This document shows positions 8,407 through 16,320 of a DNA stretch of 64,000 bases, one piece after another. Position 1 is the first letter of the stretch. Each line of letters begins with the position of its first letter. Below the pieces are notes generated by a model that ran no database searches, was not told the DNA's origin, and worked only from the letters and a program-made list of their open reading frames with translations. The stretch is from the NCBI RefSeq assembly GCF_025567385.1, contig NZ_JAOQJU010000007.1, positions 65,504 through 129,503 of the forward strand, read 5' to 3'. This DNA is from Claveliimonas acetigenes. Lineage in GTDB: Bacteria; Bacillota; Clostridia; Lachnospirales; Lachnospiraceae. A program made the translations under genes and the position numbers.

Positions 8407-9797
8407 TTTACTCCTTCACGGGTATCCAAAAGGACAATCCCCTTTGCTAATAATTCATCGCGGATTTCATCAGCTCTTGCGAAATTCTTCGCTTTCCTTG
8501 CTTCCTGGCGCTCTGCAATCAGCGCTTCAATGTCTTCCGCCAGCATTTCCTCTTTCTTATCTACAATCAAGCCAAGGACGTCTGTCAGCTTCACAATCAA
8601 GTCAAACAATTTCCGTGCGTATTCCCTGGAGCTTTCCTCTACCGCCGTTGTGTTGCAGAATTTCACCAAATCAAATACGGCTGCAATGGCGTCAGCAGTG
8701 TTGAAATCATCATCCATCGCCGCTTCATATTTCTCTACAAACTCTGCCGTCTTTGCAAATGTTTCCTTCTCTGCATCTGTCATTTCCTCTGTCTTCGCAT
8801 TTTCCATGCGGTATTTCAAATTATCCACCGCATTGATAATACGCTCCAGACCGTTCTTCGATGCCTCCATCAGATCCGCACTGAAATTCAGCGGACTTCT
8901 GTAGTGGGCACTCAGCATAAAGAACCGAAGCACCTGAAGATCGTACTGTTCACTGATTTCACGCACAGTCCGGAAATTGCCGAGAGACTTGCTCATCTTA
9001 TGGTTGTCGATATTCAAAAAAGCATTATGCATCCAGTATTTTGCAAATTCCTTTCCATTGGCAGCTTCACTCTGAGCAATTTCATTTTCATGATGAGGGA
9101 ACACCAAATCCTCTCCTCCGGCATGGATATCAATCTGCTCGCCCAGATATTTCTTAGACATCACAGAACACTCAATATGCCATCCCGGGCGGCCTTCGCT
9201 CCACGGCGACTCCCACGCAGGCTCTCCTTCCTTCTTTGGCTTCCAAAGCACAAAATCCAAAGGATCTTCCTTCTCATCCTCTCCCGTCACCAGAAGAGAA
9301 CGGTTACCGGAACGCAGATCATCCAAATTCTTGTGAGACAATTTTCCATAATCCTTAAACTGCCTGGTACGGAAATACACAGTCCCGTTCTTCTCATAGG
9401 CATAGCCTTTTTCAATCAGAATGCCAATCATCTCTACCATGCCGCAGATTTCCTCCGTAGCAAGCGGATGCTTTGTGGCAGGCTTAATATTCATGCCTTC
9501 CATATCTTTCAGGCATTCTGCAATATATCTCTTGGAAATCTCATCCGCAGATACGCCCTCTTCAATCGCCTTATTAATAATCTTATCGTCTACATCCGTG
9601 AAATTCGATACATAATTCACATCATAGCCCTTATACTCAAAATATCTACGAACCGTATCGAACACAATCATCGGTCTTGCATTCCCAATGTGGATAAAAT
9701 TATACACGGTAGGACCGCAGACATACATCCTGACTTTCCCTTCCTCCACCGGGACAAATTCCTCTTTCCTCTTTGACATGGTATTATACAGTTTCAT
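8391..9797 (-). CDS. cysS: Cysteinyl-tRNA synthetase
   Basis: Charges tRNA-Cys. The 468 residues include the zinc-ligand and HIGH region CGPTVYNFIHIGNARPMIVF near the N-terminus, a second zinc-ligand segment WHIECSVMS, HAGGEDLVFPHHENE, and the KMSKSLGNF loop. AAGGAGG lies six bases before the ATG. The gene overlaps the cysE stop by 14 bases, so both are read from the T-box-controlled transcript; a Cys-specific T-box in front of cysE-cysS fits their roles. Confidence 0.97.
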   Translation of the reverse strand: MKLYNTMSKRKEEFVPVEEGKVRMYVCGPTVYNFIHIGNARPMIVFDTVRRYFEYKGYDVNYVSNFTDVDDKIINKAIEEGVSADEISKRYIAECLKDMEGMNIKPATKHPLATEEICGMVEMIGILIEKGYAYEKNGTVYFRTRQFKDYGKLSHKNLDDLRSGNRSLLVTGEDEKEDPLDFVLWKPKKEGEPAWESPWSEGRPGWHIECSVMSKKYLGEQIDIHAGGEDLVFPHHENEIAQSEAANGKEFAKYWMHNAFLNIDNHKMSKSLGNFRTVREISEQYDLQVLRFFMLSAHYRSPLNFSADLMEASKNGLERIINAVDNLKYRMENAKTEEMTDAEKETFAKTAEFVEKYEAAMDDDFNTADAIAAVFDLVKFCNTTAVEESSREYARKLFDLIVKLTDVLGLIVDKKEEMLAEDIEALIAERQEARKAKNFARADEIRDELLAKGIVLLDTREGVKWKKA

Positions 9798-10485
9798 CTT
9801 CTTCCTCCTTCAAGATAATCTCTTCTTCCTGCATACATCTCATATGCCGTTCTAACTGCTTTATCTGTTTCTGCAGACGGATATTATCATTCTGCAGCTC
9901 TCTAATATCATTGCTGATAGGATCCGGCAGGTGTACCTGATCCATATCCGAACGTGGTATCTTCTGATCGCCCATCTTTACAATCCTTCCCGGTACGCCT
10001 ACCACAGTACAGTTGGGCGGAACTTCCTTCAATACAACACTTCCTGCACCGATTTTGGAATTTTCCCCAATCGTAAAGGAACCCAAAATCTTGGCTCCCG
10101 CACTCACCATCACATTATCTTTGAGTGTTGGGTGGCGTTTCCCCTTCTCCTTGCCGGTTCCTCCCAGGGTGACACCCTGGTACAGCGTTACATTATTGCC
10201 AATTTCTGTAGTTTCCCCAATGATTACGCCCGTTCCGTGATCGATAAATAATCCCTTGCCGATCTTCGCCCCCGGATGAATCTCAATACCCGTCTTCCTG
10301 GCGGCACGCTGTGAAATCCATCTGGCAAGAAAATAGTGTTTCTTCAGATACAGCTTGTGCGCAACCCGGTAACTCATAATCACCTTAAAACTTGGGTACA
10401 AAAAAACTTCCATATTGGATTTAATTGCAGGATCTCGCTCCTTAATTACCTGAAGCTCCTCCTTTACATATTTCAATATTCCCAT
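9784..10485 (-). CDS. cysE: Serine O-acetyltransferase
   Basis: Makes O-acetylserine from serine and acetyl-CoA, the entry step of cysteine synthesis. The 233 residues form a left-handed beta-helix of hexapeptide repeats in IHPGAKIGKGLFIDHGTGVI, with catalytic His residues in DHGTGVIIGE and GVTLGG. A coiled C-terminal tail (residues ~195-233, rich in Gln, Lys and Glu) follows. The ATG at 10485 has GGAGG upstream; the in-frame extension to 10587 runs through a repeat-rich leader and is not used. First gene of the Cys T-box operon. Confidence 0.94.
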   Translation of the reverse strand: MGILKYVKEELQVIKERDPAIKSNMEVFLYPSFKVIMSYRVAHKLYLKKHYFLARWISQRAARKTGIEIHPGAKIGKGLFIDHGTGVIIGETTEIGNNVTLYQGVTLGGTGKEKGKRHPTLKDNVMVSAGAKILGSFTIGENSKIGAGSVVLKEVPPNCTVVGVPGRIVKMGDQKIPRSDMDQVHLPDPISNDIRELQNDNIRLQKQIKQLERHMRCMQEEEIILKEEEDETV

Positions 10486-10618
10486 GAATATCCTCCATTC
10501 TTTGCGGTTTGTGGCTTCGCCGCCCACTTCACGCCGATGTGCGGCTGCTTCACGCCTTCTTACGGTCACTTCGTGAGCTTCGCTCACTCAGTCGCAGGTG
10601 CCCTGCGACTACGCACGA

Positions 10619-10640
10619 AACAAAGCGGACAAGTCCGCCT
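10619..10640. repeat. 22-bp intergenic repeat, copy 1
   Basis: A 22-base sequence centred on the palindrome GCGGACAAGTCCGC also occurs exactly at 29475-29496. Here it sits in the cysE leader between the T-box terminator and the gene, among further short hairpin motifs (GAGCGAAGCTC, GGCGGCGAAGCC). Confidence 0.7.
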
Positions 10641-10672
10641 TTTTAACGCGTGACCGCAATCTCTACCATTGC

Positions 10673-10704
10673 GAAAAAAATGCCTCTTACGTAATGTAAG
10701 AGGC
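10673..10704 (-). terminator. T-box terminator hairpin
   Basis: GCCTCTTAC and GTAAGAGGC form a 9-bp stem around ATTAC, followed leftward by a seven-base T run. Its 5' arm lies directly after the T-box core, as expected for competing terminator and antiterminator. Confidence 0.9.
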
Positions 10705-10928
10705 GAATGTGTCCGCGGTTCCACTCTTTTGAAGATTTGTTATGAAAATCTCCGCTCGTATGCACGTAACGTGTGCCTAACGTACCTGGCTACGTAGTAT
10801 CTTTCGCCAGGTCAACTCCCGGATGCACTTCACAGAAATCTCCCTCAAGATCGCTTCCAGCCGATGACAATCTCTCTCTGTCAGTTCTTCTTCCTGCTAC
10901 TCTTCCGTTCTATGTTTTTGTCGCTATA
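10674..10928 (-). promoter_or_regulatory. T-box leader specific for tRNA-Cys
   Basis: Reading leftward, a stem I region is followed by a T-box core AAGAGTGGAACCGCG (10714-10728) and an intrinsic terminator. The core pairs TGGA with a tRNA 3' end UCCA, which fits the U discriminator of tRNA-Cys. A TGC codon in GTGAAGTGCATCC (10825-10827) is in the position of the specifier, so uncharged tRNA-Cys should promote antitermination into cysE-cysS. Stem I secondary structure was read by eye, not folded. Confidence 0.9.
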
Positions 10929-10934
10929 GAATAT

Positions 10935-10963
10935 ATACTATGTGAAAATAAGAATTTTGTCAA
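10935..10963 (-). promoter_or_regulatory. Promoter of the T-box/cysE operon
   Basis: On the minus strand there is a perfect TTGACA (10958-10963), 17-base spacer and TAGTAT (10935-10940). Predicted start is near 10928, just before stem I. Confidence 0.7.
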
Positions 10964-11055
10964 TATTTTTCCGATTTCTCTCGGTGCTATTTTTGTACCG
11001 CTGTTACCATTCACAGCCGATTTGAAATCCAATATGGATTCGTCGTGCTTACACG

Positions 11056-11339
11056 NNNNNNNNNNNNNNNNNNNNNNNNNNNNNNNNNNNNNNNNNNNNN
11101 NNNNNNNNNNNNNNNNNNNNNNNNNNNNNNNNNNNNNNNNNNNNNNNNNNNNNNNNNNNNNNNNNNNNNNNNNNNNNNNNNNNNNNNNNNNNNNNNNNNN
11201 NNNNNNNNNNNNNNNNNNNNNNNNNNNNNNNNNNNNNNNNNNNNNNNNNNNNNNNNNNNNNNNNNNNNNNNNNNNNNNNNNNNNNNNNNNNNNNNNNNNN
11301 NNNNNNNNNNNNNNNNNNNNNNNNNNNNNNNNNNNNNNN
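11056..11339. other. Assembly gap (284 N)
   Basis: An unbroken run of N. The true length may differ from the N count, so reading frames cannot be joined across it. Content is missing from the accessory island and hides the 3' end of the membrane-peptide gene at 11340-11473. Confidence 0.99.
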
Positions 11340-11473
11340 ATTTTTTCCTGTGCCCCATCTGTCGTCGCACTATCCGCTCCCTTTTTCCTCGCCAATCCGA
11401 ACCCAACCGCTATGCAGATTCCAAGCAGAAGGATAATGAATAATATAATAATGCATTTTTTCGTTTTCTTCAT
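11340..11473 (-). CDS. Small membrane-anchored or secreted protein, 5' part (runs into gap)
   Basis: Unrecognised. About 44 residues are visible before the gap: a KKTKK basic start, one long hydrophobic helix rich in I and L ending ...AVGFGLARKK, then a polar Ser/Thr/Asp stretch. This is a single-pass membrane or signal-anchor protein of unknown length. Two adjacent ATGs exist (11476, 11473); the second is preferred because GAGGAG lies seven bases before it. It follows the 49-residue peptide gene in the same direction and may share its transcript, though a hairpin lies between them. Confidence 0.6.
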
Positions 11474-11503
11474 CATTACACTCCTCTTTTCCCTTTACTA
11501 AGT

Positions 11504-11540
11504 GAAGGCATTACCGCCTTCAAAAGCCAGTAATGCCTTC
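11504..11540. other. 11-bp-stem hairpin between two small genes
   Basis: GAAGGCATTAC and GTAATGCCTTC pair perfectly around a 15-base loop. No T run follows on the minus strand, so it is more likely an mRNA-processing or partial-termination structure than a full terminator. Confidence 0.55.
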
Positions 11541-11570
11541 GCAATTTCGCAGAATTTCAAAAACCGAGGA

Positions 11571-11720
11571 TTATGAATCCCAACCGTCTCCAGAGGATTC
11601 CCAATCCCCATCTCCACCTTCATCATAATCATCCGTACCCGAAGTAAGTATAATATCTTCTACCTCAAACCGAATTACTTCCATTTTCGGATCAGCATAA
11701 AACTCTTTCACTTTAGCCAT
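11571..11720 (-). CDS. 49-residue acidic peptide with PxMEVI...TSG motif
   Basis: A short gene below usual annotation cut-offs. It starts at 11720 behind AAGGAG, ends in TAA, and begins only 15 bases after the LamG protein stop, so the two are probably co-transcribed. The N-terminal half reads MAKVKEFYADPKMEVIRFE then VEDIILTSG. The C-terminal half is almost only D, E, G, S and W (TDDYDEGGDGDWESSGDGW). A conserved-looking leader, a TSG boundary and a low-complexity acidic core are what a peptide precursor or export-tagged peptide could look like. No maturation enzyme is visible nearby, but part of the locus is hidden by the gap. Function unknown. Confidence 0.7.
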   Translation of the reverse strand: MAKVKEFYADPKMEVIRFEVEDIILTSGTDDYDEGGDGDWESSGDGWDS

Positions 11721-11735
11721 TTTATCACTCCTTAC

Positions 11736-14700
11736 TTATTTTACAATTGCCTGACAACTTGTAACATCGCTATAAACGGTATGCTCTTCTCCATTTTTAT
11801 CAAGATAAATTAAAAATGCCTTTCCATACCAAGTGTCTGTTGCTGTGCATGTTCTGCTTGCTACATAAGTACCCTGCAGTCCTGTTGTCTTAGCTGTTGC
11901 TTTCATCGTCCTGCTTGCGCCAATCACAAACAGCTCTTTTTCATTGCTTTCAAAAGCACTCCAGCCTTTACTATCTGTAATAATCACACCATGGCTTACT
12001 ACTTTATATCCCGCCGGAAGTGAACGCTTTGCTGTAAAGGACATTTTATTAGTATTTTTGTTATATGTAGATGTACATAAAAGCGTAACCTGTTCTTCTA
12101 CTTCTGTTTCTGCCTCTGCATAAACCGGAATCAATGTTACATCTTCCATTACATAGAAACTATAGTTTGCTGCATAACAAACAATTTTATCCTTGTCCGT
12201 CTTCCAATATACAAATTTCTGACCTTCCGGTGCTTCCGGCGCTGTTACCTTCACAAGATCCAGAGCTTCATATCTTCCGATTTCTTCAATGGTACCAGCA
12301 TTATTAATGCTGACTGTATATTTCTTAGCCTCAACTGTAATCGTAATCTTTGCAGTAATGTTGTTATCAGAATCAGCATTTTCTTTCACACTTGCAGTTA
12401 TTACTGCCTCTCCAACACTATTAGCGGTAATTTTTCCATCCTGAGCAACGGATACAATAGAATCATCGCTTGAAGACCAGTTAACTGTCTTATCTGCCTT
12501 TTCACCGGCTTCAACTACAGCCGTAAGTACAGCGTCAGCTCCTTCTTCCAATGCCATCTCAGAACCTTCATTAATCGTAACCTTTGTCACAGTCAACTCT
12601 TCTGCTGTCGGAAGTGCATCAATCTGTGCTTTGACACTGGCAATATATTGATTAATTTCTTCTGCACTGCTCATGCCTTCAATTGCTTCATATGCATCAC
12701 TGATTATAGCATCATACTCCTGCTGCTGTTCGGTTAGATATATAACATCAGCTTTATAACTTTCCAAGACAGTATAAGCATTTTCCATTGCCTCGTTAAA
12801 CTCTTTCTCTGCCAGGGCTGCATCTGTTGGAATACCATCAATGACCTCTTTCGCATCTGTAAGAGCCTTAGTTACTTCTTCTGCTGTCGTTGCAGCCTGA
12901 ATTGCCTTTGTCCCGCCTGCAATTGCTACTTGAAGTGTTGCTTTCTCATCCTCGCGATAATCATCTGCATTTGCATAGCTGTTCAATTCTTCAATCGCTG
13001 CTGCTTTAATTGACTCAAGTTCCGCTTCTTTAGTTACCAGCGCTTCTGTTGCCTGTCCAAGTGCCGCTACCGCTGCATCCACATTTTCCTGCGTTGCATC
13101 TGCATCTGCAAGTATAGCTTTTGCATCTGCAAGCGCCGCAGTATATACCGCCCAACTTGCTTCTGTGTACTTGTCCGCATCTGTATCTGCAATTGCGCTG
13201 TCAACTGCTGCCTGAAGGGCTGTCTTGTCAGCCTCCTCTTTACCTGCAAATTCATCCGCAACTTCCTCAGCTGTCAGAGCGTAATTGTAGATTTTAAAGT
13301 TATCCAAATATCCTTTAAAATACTCACCATCGCCCCAATCTGATCTACCAATCCAGAGTTTACTGTCCTCCTTTAATATGCCAGTCAAACTCTCTGTTTT
13401 ATTAGGATACTCATTCACCAACACACTGTCAGCATAAATCCGTATTCCATCTTCCGCAAAAACGACATCAACATGATGCCATCCCGTTCCTCCATAAGCA
13501 TTAGAAGCCACGTTCGGTCCCCGGAATGTATCTATCCAGCCATTTATAAAATCTTTTATTCCGACATATGATGTAGTGCCTTCTGATGTGGCGTAAAGCA
13601 CCCAATTATGACCATCCGTCACATTATTTCTATCATAAGAGACTGTTAACTCCTCACAACCAGTCAAAAGGCTGCTGCCATCCTCTTTTTTAACGTCCAG
13701 ATATACATTACCACTTCGCATATCTAAAACTGTTCCGCCATTCTCATCTGCAAACGCCACATCTCCAACTGGAGTTGCAACAGCGCCTGCACCTTTAAGA
13801 CCCTCATCAGCATCATCAAAAGTAAAATCTGCAATTAATTGTCCCTTTTCCTGAAGAACATTTACAGCAATACTGTCACTTGCTACAACCCGACCTTCTC
13901 TTATCCAATTTGCGGTAATCGTCGCAGTTCCTTTGCTCTTACCTGTCACTATGCCATCTTCAACCGTTGCGATATCAGAATTATCAGATACCCAGTTCAC
14001 TGTACAGTCAGAAAGTGCCGCCACATTAACCGTATCCAGTTCAATTGTTTTTCCAATTCTTATATACTGTGTCTCTGTTGTAATCGCACTGCCACCCTTA
14101 TATAAAAGCTCAGCCTGCGTTGCATCTACCGCTACATCGTAAATCTTTACTTCATCAAATTGACAATTGGCATTAGTATCCCAAGCATTGATACCCAGAC
14201 ACATTGTACTATCCAAATTTGTAAAAGCGGTTTCACTTACCGTCTGTGTACAATCAAGCATTCCATTTCTGTAAATAGAAGCTGTATTTCCCTGAACAGA
14301 TATGATATACTGCTGCCATTCATTATTTACTCTGGTATAGCCAACCATATTATTATTCTGATTGTTGATAGCGCTCCATATACCATTGCCTGCAAGAGAA
14401 ATCCAGTTGTCATTATTTCCAGTAGCTCGTACTCCCCAGTTAATCAATGAATCTGCCCATCCCATATCTGCCTGTGGGTTAGCCCAAAAAGAAATCGTAT
14501 AATCGGCAGTTCTTCCTTCGGATGGCAAATTCAAATCCAGTCCATAGCTTCCATCCAGATATACAGCCTGCCCTGCGCCATCTCTTCCAGTAACATATTG
14601 GATCTCTCCCGTATAATCAGAACTCAGATGATCCTGCTTCGCTGTTGCCTCTATTTCACTATCAGTTTCCTCAAGATTACCTTCGAAATCATATTGCCAC

Positions 14701-14825
14701 TTCGGTATCAATTCATCGACTACCGTATTCGCCGCGTCCACTGTCTTTACCGCACCCGGAGCAACCATGCCGATCGCCATTGCTGCTGTCAGAAGCCCTG
14801 CGCAGCCTTTTTTCCACTTCCTCAT
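11736..14825 (-). CDS. Large secreted LamG/Big_2 surface protein
   Basis: 1029 residues, probably exported to bind or decorate carbohydrate. Signal peptide at residues 1-31 (KKGCAGLLTAAMAIGMVAP, then a VDA cleavage site). Two concanavalin/LamG-like jelly rolls follow at ~45-240 (YTISFWANPQ, QFDEVKIYDVAVDATQAELL) and ~333-525 (YLDNFKIYNYALTAEEV). Big_2 Ig-like folds sit at ~245-325 and ~755-840, with FIVAR-like helices between ~530 and 745. There is no LPXTG, SLH or dockerin, and no catalytic domain is recognised. The C-terminal ~180 residues include an InlB-repeat-like FVYWKTDKDK segment and an unrecognised beta-rich domain. The 49-residue peptide gene follows at once. Confidence 0.85.
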   Translation of the reverse strand: MRKWKKGCAGLLTAAMAIGMVAPGAVKTVDAANTVVDELIPKWQYDFEGNLEETDSEIEATAKQDHLSSDYTGEIQYVTGRDGAGQAVYLDGSYGLDLNLPSEGRTADYTISFWANPQADMGWADSLINWGVRATGNNDNWISLAGNGIWSAINNQNNNMVGYTRVNNEWQQYIISVQGNTASIYRNGMLDCTQTVSETAFTNLDSTMCLGINAWDTNANCQFDEVKIYDVAVDATQAELLYKGGSAITTETQYIRIGKTIELDTVNVAALSDCTVNWVSDNSDIATVEDGIVTGKSKGTATITANWIREGRVVASDSIAVNVLQEKGQLIADFTFDDADEGLKGAGAVATPVGDVAFADENGGTVLDMRSGNVYLDVKKEDGSSLLTGCEELTVSYDRNNVTDGHNWVLYATSEGTTSYVGIKDFINGWIDTFRGPNVASNAYGGTGWHHVDVVFAEDGIRIYADSVLVNEYPNKTESLTGILKEDSKLWIGRSDWGDGEYFKGYLDNFKIYNYALTAEEVADEFAGKEEADKTALQAAVDSAIADTDADKYTEASWAVYTAALADAKAILADADATQENVDAAVAALGQATEALVTKEAELESIKAAAIEELNSYANADDYREDEKATLQVAIAGGTKAIQAATTAEEVTKALTDAKEVIDGIPTDAALAEKEFNEAMENAYTVLESYKADVIYLTEQQQEYDAIISDAYEAIEGMSSAEEINQYIASVKAQIDALPTAEELTVTKVTINEGSEMALEEGADAVLTAVVEAGEKADKTVNWSSSDDSIVSVAQDGKITANSVGEAVITASVKENADSDNNITAKITITVEAKKYTVSINNAGTIEEIGRYEALDLVKVTAPEAPEGQKFVYWKTDKDKIVCYAANYSFYVMEDVTLIPVYAEAETEVEEQVTLLCTSTYNKNTNKMSFTAKRSLPAGYKVVSHGVIITDSKGWSAFESNEKELFVIGASRTMKATAKTTGLQGTYVASRTCTATDTWYGKAFLIYLDKNGEEHTVYSDVTSCQAIVK

Positions 14826-14917
14826 AATAATCTCCTTTTCTACAATATTGTTTTGCTTTGCTACATAAATATCATTTTCTCTTCGCTACCCTCCTTTTCA
14901 TATTTACGCAATAATAC

Positions 14918-14940
14918 TCGTAGAGTAAGCAGCTCTACGA
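14918..14940. repeat. 23-bp inverted repeat, left copy
   Basis: The 23 bases at 14918-14940 are the exact reverse complement of 16273-16295. Each copy is itself a hairpin (TCGTAGAG / CTCTACGA with a 7-base loop), and the loops are inverted relative to each other. Together they bracket a 1.38-kb segment whose only gene is the Rpn-type nuclease. Confidence 0.85.
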
Positions 14941-14991
14941 AACATTTGGTGGTTCAGCAAAAAATGTAATAATATTGGAATAAAAGAGACA

Positions 14992-15036
14992 GAAAAAAGA
15001 AGGGAAAATGAATTTGAAATATTTCATCTTCCCTTC
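14992..15036 (-). terminator. Terminator after the Rpn-type nuclease gene
   Basis: On the minus strand GAAGGGAA and TTCCCTTC enclose a second AATGAA/TTTCAT pairing, followed by TTTTTT. Confidence 0.75.
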
Positions 15037-15047
15037 CTTTAAGATTG

Positions 15048-15935
15048 TTAATTTGTTTTAATTCCATTTTCAAGAAGCAATTGAACGAGACGTTGATTTT
15101 CTTCCGATAATTGCTGTTTTTCAGAAGTTAATTGCTGCTTCTCGGCAGCTAATTTCTCTTTTTCCTCCAACGCTTCTTTCAGCATTCTCTCCCGGCCAGC
15201 TGTGCGGCGTCGGTAGTCTTCCCTTGCCTCACACTGCTGGCGGATCTTTTCGTCCTGTGTCAGGACATAAACGGAGTCAACAGCGTCCTGTAAATATTTA
15301 TCCGATTTTGCAAGCATTTTTAATTCCTCCCATGTGGTAGCTTTGAAGAGGCTTGCCCAGTGATCGATTCCATACTGCATGTCCTCTTCCGTTGCCAGAT
15401 TGATACAACTTAAGTCTAGCACAGAAAGACGCAGTTTGTCACTATAAATACGTCTGGTTTTTTCGTTCATTATCCGATAAGTAGCGTAGAATTCGGGAGA
15501 ATCCTCAAAAAGTGTAAAATCCAGGATGCCGATATGGATTGCGGGTTTGACGGCAGTATAATCATCCCCGCTGTTTAGGTTATCAAAGGCACGGCAGAGG
15601 TAGCAAAGCGAACGCTCAGGCCAGTTTCCTTCGTTGGCGACCTGCATCTCAAGGTTGATGACAGTATTCCGGTTCAGTTCAATCCGAATATCCAAAATAA
15701 ATTCCTTGTCGGTAATCGTTTTACCTAATTCGATGGGATTGGTGATAGTGACCGAATGGACATCGGAAATATTCAGATGCAGAAGGGAGCAAAGCAGTGA
15801 TTTCAGAACCTGGTTGTTCCTTTGGAGCAGCGCACGGAACAGATAATCATTCGTCAGAGGAATGCCAATAGGTCCGCTTACTTCGTCCCAGTTAATTTCA
15901 TCATGTAGCAGTAGTTGATAATTAGTATCAGGCAT
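15048..15935 (-). CDS. Rpn-family PD-(D/E)XK nuclease / putative transposase
   Basis: Belongs to the YhgA-like/Rpn recombination-promoting nuclease group, whose characterised E. coli members are DNA endonucleases that raise RecA-independent recombination. The 295 residues show the usual opening (GIPLTNDYLFRALLQRNNQV) and a nuclease core with D in FILDIRIEL and E-x-Q in VINLEMQV. The middle domain TWEELKMLAKSDKYLQDAV is family-typical. The C-terminal helix (residues ~235-285) is a coiled coil rich in E, K and Q. The ATG at 15935 is chosen because AAGGA precedes it; the ATG at 15956 has none. It lies between 23-bp inverted repeats. Confidence 0.88.
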   Translation of the reverse strand: MPDTNYQLLLHDEINWDEVSGPIGIPLTNDYLFRALLQRNNQVLKSLLCSLLHLNISDVHSVTITNPIELGKTITDKEFILDIRIELNRNTVINLEMQVANEGNWPERSLCYLCRAFDNLNSGDDYTAVKPAIHIGILDFTLFEDSPEFYATYRIMNEKTRRIYSDKLRLSVLDLSCINLATEEDMQYGIDHWASLFKATTWEELKMLAKSDKYLQDAVDSVYVLTQDEKIRQQCEAREDYRRRTAGRERMLKEALEEKEKLAAEKQQLTSEKQQLSEENQRLVQLLLENGIKTN

Positions 15936-16320
15936 AGAGTCAGTCCTTTCTTTCATTTGTAAATATTTAAGAAATTAAGTAACTATATTTGGACAATGCG
16001 GCGAAACGCCTAAGACCAAATAGAAAATAAAGAATGCAACGAGAATAGATTACATATTTTGTTGCAAGTTAGATACATTGTATCAGCTGTTACCGTAAAT
16101 GTAAATAGCAAAAACGAAAAAAGGAGGAGACATAAATAAACGCTGCTTTTTCTAAGAAATGATAGAAATATATCATAAATTGACTAATTTGTAGTAAATA
16201 ATTGCTTTTTTTTGAGCATTTATTGACAAGCATTTTGTTTTAAACTTAAACTAATTGTTCTTGCAAAAAAAATCGTAGAGCTGCTTACTCTACGATTTTT
16301 TATTCGATGTTCCAACCCCT
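15936..16320. other. AT-rich intergenic region
   Basis: About 385 bases with no supported gene on either strand. It contains the presumed promoter of the Rpn-type gene (not clearly identifiable among many A/T runs) and the right 23-bp inverted repeat near its end. Nothing else recognisable is seen. Confidence 0.6.
16267..16302. terminator. Bidirectional terminator; contains right 23-bp inverted repeat (16273-16295)
   Basis: TCGTAGAG-CTGCTTA-CTCTACGA forms an 8-bp stem with T runs on both strands. It is well placed to end the ispF/GNAT transcript. The same hairpin in opposite orientation occurs at 14918-14940. Confidence 0.8.

Noticed and set aside
8904..9776. 290-residue plus-strand reading frame
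   Set aside because: Lies wholly antisense to cysS, which has all catalytic motifs; the frame shows no family motif.
10773..11501. Plus-strand frame crossing the N gap
   Set aside because: Continuity depends on the arbitrary N length; both ends are antisense to the T-box and membrane-peptide gene.
15048..15935. Possible toxin-antitoxin or phage-defence role for the Rpn gene
   Set aside because: No second small gene and no phage gene beside it; the inverted repeats argue for a cassette but do not prove defence.
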